In this document: positions 19,378 through 29,000 of the stretch, piece after piece | Numbering within the stretch: position 1 is the first letter of the stretch | How the letters are laid out: each line of letters starts with the position of its first letter | Origin: Lelliottia sp. JS-SCA-14 | GTDB lineage: Bacteria; Pseudomonadota; Gammaproteobacteria; Enterobacterales; Enterobacteriaceae | DNA length: 64,000 bases | Direction: 5' to 3' | Assembly (NCBI RefSeq): GCF_035593345.1 | Contig: NZ_CP141606.1 | Location: 2,294,001 to 2,358,000 of the forward strand | Translations under genes and position numbers: made by a program | The notes under the pieces: model-generated | Told to the model about the DNA's origin: nothing | Seen by the model: only the letters and a program-made list of their open reading frames with translations | The model's database searches: none

Positions 19378-19875
19378 ATGCAACGTCTCGCTGACATCGC
19401 CCCGGCGGAAATCCCGCAAATCTGGTCCCTGTTAAGCCAGATCCAAGACCCGGAAGTGCCGGTGCTCACCATCACCGATTTAGGCATGGTGCGCAGCGTT
19501 TCGGCGCAGGCGGGCGGCTGGGTGATTGGTTTCACGCCGACGTACTCCGGCTGCCCGGCGACGGAGCATCTGCTGGGTGCCATTCGCGAGACGATGACTG
19601 CCCACGGGTTTACCCCGGTGCATATCGTCCTCCAGCTCGACCCGGCCTGGACCACCGACTGGATGACCGACGACGCCCGCGCGCGGCTGCGTGAATACGG
19701 CATCAGCCCGCCGGTCGGCCACAGCTGTCACGCCCACGCGCCTGCCGAAGTGACCTGCCCGCGCTGCGCGAGCACCAGCACGTCGGTTATCAGTGAATTT
19801 GGTTCGACGGCCTGCAAAGCGCTCTATCGCTGCAACGCCTGCCGTGAACCTTTCGACTATTTCAAATGTATCTGA
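19378..19875 (+). CDS. paaD: PaaD, iron-sulfur assembly protein for the epoxidase
   Basis: PaaD is a DUF59-type protein needed to mature the PaaABCE complex, probably through its iron-sulfur cluster. The 165-residue product carries the motif YSGCPATE in the DUF59 part. It also has a C-terminal zinc-ribbon-like region with CPRC and CNAC pairs. GAGGAGG lies just before the ATG. It sits between paaC and paaE as in E. coli. Confidence 0.95.
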   Translation: MQRLADIAPAEIPQIWSLLSQIQDPEVPVLTITDLGMVRSVSAQAGGWVIGFTPTYSGCPATEHLLGAIRETMTAHGFTPVHIVLQLDPAWTTDWMTDDARARLREYGISPPVGHSCHAHAPAEVTCPRCASTSTSVISEFGSTACKALYRCNACREPFDYFKCI

Positions 19876-19882
19876 GGTTGCC

Positions 19883-20953
19883 ATGACAACGTTTCATTCC
19901 TTAACGGTGGCAAAAGTGGAACCCGAAACCCGCGATGCGGTGACCATCACTTTCGCGATCCCACAGACTTTGCAGGACGCCTACCGTTTCCGCCCTGGCC
20001 AGCATCTGACGCTCAAGGCGCGGCTGGCGGGGGAAGAGTTACGCCGCTGCTATTCGATTTGCCGAAGCGTGACGCCGGACGAAATCAGCGTGGCGGTAAA
20101 AGCCATCGACGGCGGGCGTTTCTCACGCTATGCCCGGGATGAGATCAAACAGGGCATGGCGCTGGAAGTGATGGTCCCGCAGGGCCACTTCGGCTATCAG
20201 CCGCAGGCCGAGCGCGCCGGGCGCTATCTGGCGATCGCTGCCGGGTCCGGCATTACGCCGATGCTGGCGATTGTCTCCAGTACGCTGCTGGTCGAGCCGC
20301 AGAGCCACTTCACCCTGATCTACGGCAACCGCAGCAGCCAGAGCATGATGTTCCGCCAGGCCCTGACGGATCTAAAAGATAAATACCCGCAGCGCCTGCA
20401 GCTGGTGAATATTTTCAGCCAGGAGACCCTCGACAGTGAGCTGCTGCACGGGCGTATCGACGGCGAAAAACTGCATCAGATGGGGAAAACCCTGATCGAT
20501 TTCAGCCTGTTCGACGAAGCCTTTATCTGCGGCCCGTCGGCGATGATGGACGACGCCGAGCTGGCGCTGAAAGCGCTGGGGATGCCGGAGAAAACCATTC
20601 ATCTGGAGCGCTTTAACACGCCGGGTAGCGCCGTGAAACGCGCCTCGACGGTGCAGGCTCAGGGGCAAAAAGTCACCGTGCGTCAGGACGGGCGCGATCG
20701 CGAAATCACGCTCACCGCCGACGACGAAAGCATTCTCGACGCGGCTCTGCGTCAGGGCGCGGATCTGCCGTATGCCTGCAAGGGCGGCGTGTGCGCCACC
20801 TGCAAATGCAAGGTGCTGCGCGGGAAAGTAGATATGGCGACCAACTACAGCCTCGAGCCGGACGAACTGGCCGCGGGATACGTGTTGAGCTGTCAGGCGC
20901 TCCCGCTGACCGCCGACGTGGTGGTCGATTTTGACGCGAAGGGGATGGCATGA
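19883..20953 (+). CDS. paaE: PaaE, NADPH reductase of the epoxidase
   Basis: PaaE passes electrons from NADPH through FAD and a plant-type 2Fe-2S cluster to PaaA. The 356-residue product has an N-terminal FAD/NADPH reductase part (RPGQH, GSGITPM) and a C-terminal ferredoxin domain with the ligand cysteines in CKGGVCATCKC and a later SCQ. The start is the ATG with TGAGG upstream; the frame is open earlier but only inside paaD. Its stop overlaps the paaF start by four bases. Confidence 0.96.
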   Translation: MTTFHSLTVAKVEPETRDAVTITFAIPQTLQDAYRFRPGQHLTLKARLAGEELRRCYSICRSVTPDEISVAVKAIDGGRFSRYARDEIKQGMALEVMVPQGHFGYQPQAERAGRYLAIAAGSGITPMLAIVSSTLLVEPQSHFTLIYGNRSSQSMMFRQALTDLKDKYPQRLQLVNIFSQETLDSELLHGRIDGEKLHQMGKTLIDFSLFDEAFICGPSAMMDDAELALKALGMPEKTIHLERFNTPGSAVKRASTVQAQGQKVTVRQDGRDREITLTADDESILDAALRQGADLPYACKGGVCATCKCKVLRGKVDMATNYSLEPDELAAGYVLSCQALPLTADVVVDFDAKGMA

Positions 20954-21717
20954 GCGAGCTGATTGTCACCCGTCATGGCCGCGTGCTGCTCCTGACGCTC
21001 AATCGTTCGGCGGCGCGCAATGCCCTTAACAACGCGCTGCTCTCAGGCATCGCGGATGAGCTGGAAAGCGCGGCGCAGGACGGCGAAATCTCCGCCTGCG
21101 TAATTTACGGCAACGAGCGCTGCTTCGCTGCCGGAGCCGATCTCAACGAGATGGCGGAGAAAGATCTGCCCGCCACTCTGAACGATGTTCGCCCGCAGCT
21201 CTGGGCGCGCATCAACAACTTCAACAAGCCGCTGATCGCCGCCGTGAACGGCTATGCGCTCGGCGCTGGCTGCGAGCTGGCGCTGCTGTGCGACGTGGTG
21301 ATCGCAGGCGATAACGCCCGTTTCGGTCTGCCGGAAATTACGCTCGGCATCATGCCGGGGGCGGGCGGGACCCAGCGTTTGATCCGCTGCGTCGGGAAAT
21401 CTCTCGCCAGCAAAATGGTGCTGACGGGCGAAAGCATTACCGCCCAGCAGGCGCAGGCGGCGGGGCTGGTGAGCGACGTGTTCCCGTCGGCGCTGGTGCT
21501 GGAATATGCCCTGAAACAGGCCGCGCTGATGGCGCGCCACTCGCCGCTGGCACTGCAGGCCGCGAAACAGGCGCTGCGCCAGTCGCAGGAAGTGCCATTG
21601 CAGGCCGGGCTGGCGCAGGAGCGCCAGCTGTTTACGCTGCTCTCTGCCACGGAAGATCGCCGGGAAGGCATCGCCGCTTTCTTACAAAAACGCACCCCCG
21701 ACTTTAAAGGACGCTAA
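20950..21717 (+). CDS. paaF: PaaF, 2,3-dehydroadipyl-CoA hydratase
   Basis: PaaF is a crotonase-family enzyme that hydrates 2,3-dehydroadipyl-CoA to 3-hydroxyadipyl-CoA. The 255-residue product carries the crotonase core with AAGADLNEM (oxyanion hole) and the catalytic glutamate regions around GYALGAGCELAL and GLPEITLGIMPGAGG. The start overlaps paaE (ATGA), indicating coupled translation. Confidence 0.95.
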   Translation: MSELIVTRHGRVLLLTLNRSAARNALNNALLSGIADELESAAQDGEISACVIYGNERCFAAGADLNEMAEKDLPATLNDVRPQLWARINNFNKPLIAAVNGYALGAGCELALLCDVVIAGDNARFGLPEITLGIMPGAGGTQRLIRCVGKSLASKMVLTGESITAQQAQAAGLVSDVFPSALVLEYALKQAALMARHSPLALQAAKQALRQSQEVPLQAGLAQERQLFTLLSATEDRREGIAAFLQKRTPDFKGR

Positions 21718-21719
21718 TT

Positions 21720-22505
21720 GTGGAATTTATTCTGAGTCATGTTGAGCAGGGCGTGATGACCATTACCCTGAACCGCCCGGAGCGTCTGAACAGCTTTAAC
21801 GATGTGATGCACCAGCAGCTTGCCGAATGCCTGAAACAGGCTGAGCGGGACGACACCATCCGCTGTCTGCTGATCACCGGGGCCGGGCGCGGGTTCTGCG
21901 CCGGGCAGGATCTGAACGACCGTAACGTTGACCCGAACGGCCCTGCGCCGGATCTGGGCTACTCCGTGGAAACCTTCTACAACCCGCTGGTGCGTCGTCT
22001 GGCGAAACTACCGAAACCGGTGATTGCCGCCGTCAACGGCGTGGCCGCCGGAGCCGGCGCGACGCTGGCGCTGGGCTGCGACATGGTGATCGCCGCCCGT
22101 TCGGTGAACTTTATGATGGCCTTTAGCAAGCTGGGTCTGGTGCCTGACTGCGGCGGCACCTGGCTGCTGCCGCGCGTCGCCGGACGGGCGCGGGCGATGG
22201 GGCTGGCGCTGCTCGGCGATAAACTCAGCGCCGAACAGGCCCACGCCTGGGGGATGATCTGGCAGGTGGTCGATGGCGAAGAGCTCTCCGCCACGGCGCA
22301 GAAACTGGCGACCCATTTTGCCTCTCAGCCGACCTTTGGTCTGGGTCTGATTAAGCAGGCGATGAACGCCGCTGAAACCAATACGCTGGACGAGCAGCTC
22401 GATCTGGAGCGCGATTACCAGCGCATGGCCGGTCGCAGCGACGACTACCGCGAGGGCGTCAGCGCGTTCCTCGCCAAACGCACGCCGAACTTCACGGGGA
22501 AATAA
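21720..22505 (+). CDS. paaG: PaaG, ring-1,2-epoxyphenylacetyl-CoA isomerase
   Basis: PaaG converts the epoxide to oxepin-CoA and also isomerises double bonds later in the pathway. The 261-residue product is a crotonase-fold enzyme with CAGQDL and GVAAGAGATLAL. The start appears to be GTG at 21720, two bases after the paaF stop, with AAAGG upstream. The E. coli protein has one more residue at the N-terminus, and here the preceding codon is ATT, which is a much rarer start. Confidence 0.94.
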   Translation: MEFILSHVEQGVMTITLNRPERLNSFNDVMHQQLAECLKQAERDDTIRCLLITGAGRGFCAGQDLNDRNVDPNGPAPDLGYSVETFYNPLVRRLAKLPKPVIAAVNGVAAGAGATLALGCDMVIAARSVNFMMAFSKLGLVPDCGGTWLLPRVAGRARAMGLALLGDKLSAEQAHAWGMIWQVVDGEELSATAQKLATHFASQPTFGLGLIKQAMNAAETNTLDEQLDLERDYQRMAGRSDDYREGVSAFLAKRTPNFTGK

Positions 22506-22506
22506 G

Positions 22507-23934
22507 ATGACGATGAGAATTCACACCGTCGCAGTGATCGGCAGCGGCACCATGGGGGCCGGGATCGCCGAAGTGGCCGCCAGCAGCGGGCATCAGGTGC
22601 TGGTGTACGACATCGCCGCTGACGTGGTGGCCCGCGCCATCGACGGTATTCGCTCGCGACTGGACTCCCGCGTGGCGCGCGGAAAACTGACCGCCGAGGC
22701 CTGCGAGAAAATCGTCGCGCGTCTGCTCCCGGTCAACGATATTCATGCTCTCGCCGCCGCCGATCTGGTGATTGAAGCGGCCTCCGAGCGCCTTGAAGTC
22801 AAAAAAGCGCTGTTCAAACAGCTGGGCGAGATCTGCCCGCCGCAGACTTTACTTACCAGCAACACCTCGTCGATTTCGATCACCGCGGTGGCGGCCGACG
22901 TGCGCCATCCGGAGCGCGTCGCCGGGCTGCATTTCTTCAACCCGGCGCCGGTAATGAAACTGGTGGAAGTGGTGAGCGGACTGGCGACCTCCACGGAAGT
23001 GGCGGATCTGCTGTGCGAGCTGGCGGTGAACTGGGGCAAACAGCCGGTGCGCTGCCAGTCCACGCCAGGGTTTATCGTCAACCGCGTCGCGCGTCCGTTC
23101 TACTCCGAAGCCTGGCGCGCGCTGGAAGAGAACGTCGCCCCGGCGCAGGACATCGACGCCGCGCTGCGCGAAGGCGGCGGTTTCCCGATGGGGCCGCTGG
23201 AACTGACGGATCTGATCGGTCAGGACGTCAACTTTGCCGTGACCTGTTCCGTCTTTAACGCCTTCTGGCAGGAGCGCCGTTTTCTGCCGTCGCTGGTCCA
23301 GCAGGAGCTGGTGCTCGGCGGTCGTTTCGGCAAAAAAACCGGGCAGGGGGTGTACGACTGGCACAGGGAACGTCCTGCCGCCCAGTGGCTTGCAGCCGTT
23401 GGCGCGACCTTTAGCCCGGTTATCGCGAATAAGAGAAGTGACGGTGTCACTGAATTAGATGATGTCTTGCTGGTAGAAACCACCGGTGAAACGGCGCAAA
23501 GCCTCGCTCTGCGCCATAACCGCCCGGTAGTGGTGGTCGACCGCATGGACGGCGACGCGGTGGTGATCGCCGCTGCGGCCGGTAATCCACACTCCGCCAC
23601 CCAAAAAGCGATTTATCACCTGCAGCAGCAGGGAAAACGCGTCCTGCAGATCAGCGATTATCCCGGCCTGCTTCTCTGGCGAACCGTGGCGATGATCATC
23701 AACGAAGCGCTGGATGCCCTGCAAAAAGGGGTCGCCAGCGAACAGGATATCGACACCGCCATGCGCCTCGGCGTGAACTACCCGGTTGGGCCGATCGCCT
23801 GGGGTGAACGCCTCGGCTGGCAGCGCCTGCTGATCCTGCTGGAAAACCTGCAACGTCACTACGGCGAAGAACGTTATCGCCCCTGTTCCCTGCTGCGCCA
23901 GCGTGCGCTTCTGGAGAGTAGCTATGAGTCATAA
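22507..23934 (+). CDS. paaH: PaaH, 3-hydroxyadipyl-CoA dehydrogenase
   Basis: PaaH oxidises 3-hydroxyadipyl-CoA to 3-oxoadipyl-CoA with NAD. The 475-residue product has the NAD-binding motif GSGTMGAGIAE near residue 12. It carries the catalytic HFFNPAPVMKLVEVV region and a second C-terminal dehydrogenase domain, as in E. coli PaaH. The start follows paaG by one base. The last 11 bases overlap paaI. Confidence 0.95.
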   Translation: MTMRIHTVAVIGSGTMGAGIAEVAASSGHQVLVYDIAADVVARAIDGIRSRLDSRVARGKLTAEACEKIVARLLPVNDIHALAAADLVIEAASERLEVKKALFKQLGEICPPQTLLTSNTSSISITAVAADVRHPERVAGLHFFNPAPVMKLVEVVSGLATSTEVADLLCELAVNWGKQPVRCQSTPGFIVNRVARPFYSEAWRALEENVAPAQDIDAALREGGGFPMGPLELTDLIGQDVNFAVTCSVFNAFWQERRFLPSLVQQELVLGGRFGKKTGQGVYDWHRERPAAQWLAAVGATFSPVIANKRSDGVTELDDVLLVETTGETAQSLALRHNRPVVVVDRMDGDAVVIAAAAGNPHSATQKAIYHLQQQGKRVLQISDYPGLLLWRTVAMIINEALDALQKGVASEQDIDTAMRLGVNYPVGPIAWGERLGWQRLLILLENLQRHYGEERYRPCSLLRQRALLESSYES

Positions 23935-24346
23935 CGCCTGGCACAACGCCCGCACCATGTATGAAAACGACGCCTGCGCCCAGGCGCTGGGCATCGACAT
24001 CGTCGAGATGGACGAGGGTTACGCAGTGGTGACGATGACCATCACCCCGCAGATGCTCAACGGCCATAAAACCTGCCACGGCGGACAGCTGTTTTCCCTG
24101 GCCGATACGGCGTTTGCCTACGCCTGCAACAGCCAGGGGTTGGCGGCGGTGGCCTCGGCCTGCACCATTGATTTTCTGCGTCCTGGCTTTGCCGGAGACA
24201 AGCTTACGGCCAGCGCCAGGGTAAAACACCAGGGCAAACTGACCGGCGTGTACGACATCGAAATAACTAACCAACAACAAAAAACAGTCGCCTTGTTCCG
24301 CGGTAAATCGCACCGCATTGGCGGCAGTGTGACAGGAGAAGCCTGA
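23924..24346 (+). CDS. paaI: PaaI, phenylacetyl-CoA hot-dog thioesterase
   Basis: PaaI hydrolyses phenylacetyl-CoA and ring-hydroxylated CoA esters to rescue CoA. The 140-residue product has the hot-dog motif HGGQLFSLADTAFAYA. I chose the ATG at 23924, preceded by GGAGAG, which gives the E. coli length and an 11-base overlap with paaH. Its stop shares one base with the paaJ start. Confidence 0.95.
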   Translation: MSHNAWHNARTMYENDACAQALGIDIVEMDEGYAVVTMTITPQMLNGHKTCHGGQLFSLADTAFAYACNSQGLAAVASACTIDFLRPGFAGDKLTASARVKHQGKLTGVYDIEITNQQQKTVALFRGKSHRIGGSVTGEA

Positions 24347-25551
24347 TGCGTGATGCATTTATCTGTGATGGTGTTCGTACCCCGGTGGGGCGTTATGGCG
24401 GCGCATTGTCGGGCGTGCGCGCCGACGATCTGGCAGCCGTCCCGCTGCGCGCGTTGCTGGCGCGCTATCCGCAACTGGATGCAGAGCGTATTGACGATGT
24501 GATCTTCGGCTGTGCCAACCAGGCCGGGGAAGATAACCGCAACGTGGCGCGCATGGCGGCGCTGCTGGCCGGGTTCCCGCAGACGGTGTCCGGCACGACG
24601 ATCAACCGTTTGTGCGGATCTGGACTTGATGCCGTCGGTTTTGCGGCGCGAGCGATTAAAGCGGGCGATGCGGATCTGCTGATCGCCGGTGGCGTGGAGT
24701 CCATGTCCCGCGCGCCGTTCGTGATGGGCAAAGCGACCACACCGTTCCAGCGCCAGGCGGAGATGTTTGATACCACCATCGGCTGGCGTTTTGTGAATCC
24801 GCTCATGCATCAGCAATACGGAACTGACAGCATGCCCGAAACGGCAGAGAATGTAGCTGAATTGTTAAATATCAGCCGTGCCGATCAGGATGCCTTCGCG
24901 CTGCGCAGCCAGCAGCGGACGGCGATAGCCCAGCAGAACGGGGTCCTGGCGCAGGAGATCGTGCCGGTGAGCGTGGTGGGCAAGAAGGGCGCTATCACCG
25001 AAGTGCTGATTGACGAACATCCGCGCGCCGACACCACCCTTGAACAGCTCTCCGCCCTGAAAACGCCGTTCCGTAAAAACGGCGTGGTGACGGCGGGGAA
25101 CGCTTCCGGCGTCAACGACGGCGCGGCGGCGCTGATTATCGCCAGCCGTGAGATGGCCGAGCAGCAGGGGTTAACCCCACGGGCGCGCATCGTGGCGATG
25201 GCAAGCGCGGGCGTCGAGCCACGACTGATGGGTTTGGGCCCGGTTCCGGCAACACGCAAAGTGCTGGAGCGCGCGGGTCTGAGCATTAACGATATGGACG
25301 TGATTGAGCTGAATGAAGCTTTCGCGTCACAGGCACTGGGCGTGCTGCGCCAGCTCGGGTTAGCGGATGACGCCGCGCATGTGAACCCGAACGGCGGCGC
25401 GATCGCCCTGGGCCATCCGCTGGGGATGAGCGGGGCACGACTGGTGCTGGCGGCCAGCAATGAATTGCATCGACGCAACGGGCGCTACGCGCTTTGTACG
25501 ATGTGCATCGGTGTGGGCCAGGGCATTGCCCTGATCCTGGAGCGTGTTTGA
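24346..25551 (+). CDS. paaJ: PaaJ, 3-oxoadipyl-CoA thiolase
   Basis: PaaJ cleaves 3-oxoadipyl-CoA to succinyl-CoA and acetyl-CoA, and also acts on the dehydrosuberyl intermediate. The 401-residue thiolase has its nucleophile C90 (INRLCGSG), H357 ([10 protein letters not shown]) and C387 ([10 protein letters not shown]), all in the expected places. GGAGAAG precedes the ATG, which overlaps the paaI stop. Confidence 0.96.
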   Translation: MRDAFICDGVRTPVGRYGGALSGVRADDLAAVPLRALLARYPQLDAERIDDVIFGCANQAGEDNRNVARMAALLAGFPQTVSGTTINRLCGSGLDAVGFAARAIKAGDADLLIAGGVESMSRAPFVMGKATTPFQRQAEMFDTTIGWRFVNPLMHQQYGTDSMPETAENVAELLNISRADQDAFALRSQQRTAIAQQNGVLAQEIVPVSVVGKKGAITEVLIDEHPRADTTLEQLSALKTPFRKNGVVTAGNASGVNDGAAALIIASREMAEQQGLTPRARIVAMASAGVEPRLMGLGPVPATRKVLERAGLSINDMDVIELNEAFASQALGVLRQLGLADDAAHVNPNGGAIALGHPLGMSGARLVLAASNELHRRNGRYALCTMCIGVGQGIALILERV

Positions 25552-25579
25552 GCAAAACTACCTGCGAGTACCCTACAAA

Positions 25580-26902
25580 ATGACAACGACAACAACAACA
25601 CAACTTGATGCGATTGAAACTGCCTCCGTCGACGAATTACAGGCGCTGCAAACCGAACGCCTGAAGTGGACGCTAGAGCACGCTTACAACAATGTGCCGA
25701 TGTATAAGCGTAAGTTCGACGCGGCGGGCGTACATCCTGACGATTTTAAAGAGCTGTCCGATCTCAACAAATTCCCCTGCACGACCAAGCAGGATCTGCG
25801 GGATAACTACCCGTTCGACACCTTCGCGGTGCCGATGGAGCAGGTGGTGCGCATCCATGCGTCCTCCGGAACCACCGGTAAACCGACGGTAGTCGGCTAC
25901 ACGCAAAACGATATCGACAACTGGGCCAACATCGTGGCCCGTTCCCTGCGCGCCGCCGGTGGCACGCGCAAGGATAAAATTCACGTCGCTTATGGTTACG
26001 GACTCTTTACCGGCGGGCTGGGCGCGCACTACGGTGCCGAGCGTTTAGGTGCGACGGTGATCCCGATGTCCGGCGGCCAGACCGAGAAACAGGCGCAGCT
26101 GATCCGCGATTTCCAGCCCGATATGATCATGGTGACGCCGTCCTACTGCCTGAACCTGATTGAAGAGCTGGAGCGCCAGATGGGCGGCGACGCCAGCCAG
26201 TGCTCCCTGCGCGTCGGCGTGTTTGGCGCGGAGCCCTGGACGCTGGCGATGCGCCACGAGATCGAGCGTCGCCTCGGGATCACCGCCCTGGACATCTACG
26301 GCCTGTCAGAGGTGATGGGGCCGGGCGTGGCGATGGAGTGCATCGAAACCGCCGACGGCCCGACCATCTGGGAAGACCACTTCTACCCGGAGATCGTCAA
26401 CCCGAACGACGGCACACCGCTGGCCGACGGCCAGCAGGGCGAACTGCTGTTCACCACGCTCACCAAAGAGGCGCTGCCGGTGATCCGCTATCGCACCCGC
26501 GATCTGACGCGTCTCCTGCCGGGGACTGCGCGCACCATGCGCCGTATGGACAGGATCAGCGGGCGCAGCGATGACATGCTGATCATTCGCGGCGTGAACG
26601 TCTTCCCGTCACAGCTGGAAGAGGAGATCGTCAAATTTGAACATCTGTCGCCGCACTACCAGCTGGAGGTGAACCGTCGCGGACATCTTGATTCACTTTC
26701 GGTGAAAGTGGAGCTGAAAGAGAGCAGCCTGGTGCTCAGCCACGAGCAGCGCTGCCAGGTGTGTCATCAGCTGCGTCATCGCATTAAGTCGATGGTCGGG
26801 ATCTCGACCGACGTGACGATCGTCAACTGCGGCAGCATTCCGCGCTCCGAAGGCAAGGCGTGCCGGGTGTTTGATTTGAGGAAGGTGGCGGCGAACGGTT
26901 GA
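25580..26902 (+). CDS. paaK: PaaK, phenylacetate-CoA ligase
   Basis: PaaK activates phenylacetate to phenylacetyl-CoA with ATP, the committing step and the source of the PaaX inducer. The 440-residue product has the AMP-binding loop SSGTTGKPT at 95-103 and the adenylate-forming signatures GVFGAEPW and YGLSEVMGPG. The ATG at 25580 lies 28 bases after paaJ with only a weak ribosome site. A GTG at 25544 inside paaJ is possible but less likely, because homology to E. coli PaaK (437 residues) starts near TASVDEL. Confidence 0.95.
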   Translation: MTTTTTTQLDAIETASVDELQALQTERLKWTLEHAYNNVPMYKRKFDAAGVHPDDFKELSDLNKFPCTTKQDLRDNYPFDTFAVPMEQVVRIHASSGTTGKPTVVGYTQNDIDNWANIVARSLRAAGGTRKDKIHVAYGYGLFTGGLGAHYGAERLGATVIPMSGGQTEKQAQLIRDFQPDMIMVTPSYCLNLIEELERQMGGDASQCSLRVGVFGAEPWTLAMRHEIERRLGITALDIYGLSEVMGPGVAMECIETADGPTIWEDHFYPEIVNPNDGTPLADGQQGELLFTTLTKEALPVIRYRTRDLTRLLPGTARTMRRMDRISGRSDDMLIIRGVNVFPSQLEEEIVKFEHLSPHYQLEVNRRGHLDSLSVKVELKESSLVLSHEQRCQVCHQLRHRIKSMVGISTDVTIVNCGSIPRSEGKACRVFDLRKVAANG

Positions 26903-26919
26903 GATTTGTGCGATTTGTT

Positions 26920-27003
26920 CCCCTCACCCTAACCCTCTCCCAAAGGGAGAGGGGATTGTCCGGTTTTCTCCCTCTCCCCTGGGGAGAGGGCTGGGGTGAG
27001 GGG
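26920..27003. repeat. REP/MITE-like palindromic element (CCCTCACCC type), copy 2
   Basis: The element begins CCCCTCACCCTAACCCTC and ends with CTGGGGTGAGGGG, again with an inner GGGAGAGGGG hairpin. It is the same family as 2088-2195 but shorter in the middle. It lies between paaK and paaX and probably ends or weakens the long paa transcript. Confidence 0.75.
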
Positions 27004-27030
27004 TAATGGGCGCGCAAAAATTCTATGCTA

Positions 27031-27068
27031 TGATTCATCCAGGACAAAAACCACAACAGAATGAATCA
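27031..27068. promoter_or_regulatory. PaaX-like operator over the paaX start
   Basis: TGATTCAT (27031-27038) and ATGAATCA (27061-27068) are perfect eight-base inverted arms separated by 22 bases. The right arm ends one base before the paaX start codon. The same arms occur beside paaZ and paaA. This suggests that PaaX represses its own gene, which has been reported for the E. coli paaXY promoter as far as I recall. Confidence 0.6.
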
Positions 27069-27069
27069 G

Positions 27070-27996
27070 ATGAGTAAACTCGATACTTTTATTCAGCACG
27101 CCGTTAGCTCTGTGCCGATCAGCGGAACCTCGCTGATTTCATCCCTGTATGGCGATTCGCTCTCCCATCGCGGCGGTGAAATCTGGCTCGGGAGCCTGGC
27201 GGCGCTGCTCGAAGGGATGGGATTTGGCGAGCGTTTTGTGCGTACCGCGCTGTTCCGCCTCAACAAAGAGGGGTGGCTGGATGTCTCCCGCATCGGCAGG
27301 CGCAGCTTCTACCGCCTGAGCGACAAAGGTTTGCGTCTGACCCGTCGCGCAGAGAACAAAATTTACCGCGCAGAGTTACCGGCGTGGGACGGAAAATGGC
27401 TGTTATTGCTCTCGGAAGGGCTGGATAAAACCACGCTCGCGGATGTGAAAAAACAGCTGATCTGGCAGGGGTTCGGGACGCTTGCTTCCAGCCTGATGGC
27501 CTCGCCGTCGCAGAAAATGGCCGATGTGCAGTCCCTGCTGCATGAGGCGGGCGTGGCGGAGAACGTGATCTGCTTCGAAGCCCACTCCCCGCTGGCGCTG
27601 TCGCGCGCGGCGCTGCGCTCCCGCGTGGAGGAGTGCTGGCAGCTGACCGAGCAGAACGTGATGTATGAAACCTTTATCGACTCGTTCCGGCCCTTGCTGC
27701 CGCTGCTGAAAGAGGCGGGCGCGGATGAACTCACGCCGGAGCGCTGTTTCCAGATACAGCTGTTGCTGATCCATTTTTATCGCCGCGTGGTGCTGAAAGA
27801 TCCGCTGTTGCCGGAGGAGCTCCTCCCCGCGCACTGGGCCGGACAAACCGCTCGCCAGCTGTGCATCAATATCTATCAGCGCGTGGCACCGGGCGCCCTG
27901 GCGTTTGTCAGCGAAAAAGGCGAAACCTCGGTCGGCGAACTGCCGGTGCCGGGGACGCTCTATTTCCAGCGCTTCGGCGGCCTGAATATCGCATAA
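27070..27996 (+). CDS. paaX: PaaX, phenylacetyl-CoA-responsive repressor
   Basis: PaaX represses the paa genes and is released by phenylacetyl-CoA. The 308-residue product has an N-terminal winged helix (about residues 20-95, [20 protein letters not shown]) and matches E. coli PaaX closely. It ends at FGGLNIA and so lacks the last eight or so residues of the E. coli protein. The ATG at 27070 gives the E. coli N-terminus; an in-frame ATG at 27061 lies in the operator arm. Neither has a strong ribosome site. paaY follows after ten bases. Confidence 0.94.
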   Translation: MSKLDTFIQHAVSSVPISGTSLISSLYGDSLSHRGGEIWLGSLAALLEGMGFGERFVRTALFRLNKEGWLDVSRIGRRSFYRLSDKGLRLTRRAENKIYRAELPAWDGKWLLLLSEGLDKTTLADVKKQLIWQGFGTLASSLMASPSQKMADVQSLLHEAGVAENVICFEAHSPLALSRAALRSRVEECWQLTEQNVMYETFIDSFRPLLPLLKEAGADELTPERCFQIQLLLIHFYRRVVLKDPLLPEELLPAHWAGQTARQLCINIYQRVAPGALAFVSEKGETSVGELPVPGTLYFQRFGGLNIA

Positions 27997-28006
27997 CGGA
28001 GGAAGT

Positions 28007-28609
28007 ATGCCTGTATATCAAATAGATGGACTGACCCCAGTCGTGCCCGATGAGAGCTATGTCCATCCTACGGCCGTGCTGATTGGCGATGTCATTTTAG
28101 GGAAAGGCGTGTTCGTCGGGCCGAATGCCAGCCTGCGTGGCGACTTTGGCCGAATCGTGGTGAAAGACGGGGCGAACATTCAGGATAACTGCGTGATGCA
28201 CGGCTTTCCTGAGCAGGATACGGTGGTGGAAGAGCACGGCCATATCGGTCACAGCGCCATTTTGCACGGCTGCGTGATCCGTAAAAACGCCCTGGTCGGG
28301 ATGAATGCGGTGGTGATGGACGGGGCGGTGATCGGCGAAAACAGCATCGTCGGCGCGGCGGCGTTTGTGAAAGCCAAAGCAGAAATGCCAGCGAATTATC
28401 TGATTATCGGCAGCCCGGCAAAAGCCATTCGTCAGTTGAGCGATCAGGAACTCGAGTGGAAAAAGCAGGGGACGCGTGAATATCAGGTGCTGGTCGAACG
28501 CTGCAAAATGACGATGCATCAGGTCGAGCCGCTGCGGGAAGTGGAGCCGGGCAGAACGCGTCTGGTGTTTGACGAGAATTTGCGACCGAAATCGTCGCAG
28601 ACAAAATAA
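28007..28609 (+). CDS. paaY: PaaY, left-handed beta-helix thioesterase
   Basis: PaaY is a hexapeptide-repeat (gamma-carbonic anhydrase fold) thioesterase that clears inhibitory CoA esters such as 2-hydroxycyclohepta-1,4,6-triene-1-formyl-CoA. The 200-residue product shows the repeat pattern through residues about 10-150 and the metal histidines around CVMHGF and [15 protein letters not shown] precedes the ATG. It forms an operon with paaX and is the last gene of the conserved backbone before the accessory region. Confidence 0.95.
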   Translation: MPVYQIDGLTPVVPDESYVHPTAVLIGDVILGKGVFVGPNASLRGDFGRIVVKDGANIQDNCVMHGFPEQDTVVEEHGHIGHSAILHGCVIRKNALVGMNAVVMDGAVIGENSIVGAAAFVKAKAEMPANYLIIGSPAKAIRQLSDQELEWKKQGTREYQVLVERCKMTMHQVEPLREVEPGRTRLVFDENLRPKSSQTK

Positions 28610-28777
28610 ATTTGTATATTTGCGTCAGTGCAGAATTATTTCGTCAATTAATTCAGCCACTGTTGACATGTGCGGTAAAAATAAACATTGCTAAATATGG
28701 GTGGCCGTGCATTAATGCCCAGCGTTTACAATGCAAAAAATTTTGCCAGCCGAAAGGCCAAAAAAAAGGAGCCTTAT
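28610..28777 (+). promoter_or_regulatory. Leader region of the cold-shock gene
   Basis: The 168 bases between paaY and the cold-shock gene have the length and AT-rich makeup of a csp 5' untranslated region. TTGACA occurs at 28663-28668, but no -10 box at a normal distance is clear, so the promoter may lie further upstream. AAAGGAG sits seven bases before the start codon. Confidence 0.45.
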
Positions 28778-28993
28778 ATGTCTGCAAAAATTATTGGTTT
28801 AGTGAAGTGGTTTAACGAAGATAAAGGCTTTGGCTTTATTTCTCCGGTAGATGGCAGCAAAGATGTTTTTGTGCATTTCTCTGCATTGCAGGGCGATAAT
28901 TTCAAAACCTTGTTTGAAGGCCAGAAAGTGGAATTCGTGATTGAAGCGGGCGCAAAAGGCCCGGCTGCTGCCAACGTGATTCTGCGCGACTAA
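28778..28993 (+). CDS. CspB-type cold-shock RNA chaperone
   Basis: This 71-residue protein is a single cold-shock domain that binds single-stranded RNA or DNA. RNP1 (KGFGFI) and RNP2 (VFVHF) are intact. The ending [13 protein letters not shown] and the phrase [16 protein letters not shown] are closest to E. coli CspB, which lies in the Qin prophage. The ATG at 28778 has AAAGGAG upstream; an open frame upstream of it is leader. A large hairpin follows the gene. Confidence 0.92.
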   Translation: MSAKIIGLVKWFNEDKGFGFISPVDGSKDVFVHFSALQGDNFKTLFEGQKVEFVIEAGAKGPAAANVILRD

Positions 28994-29000
28994 CCTGCTT

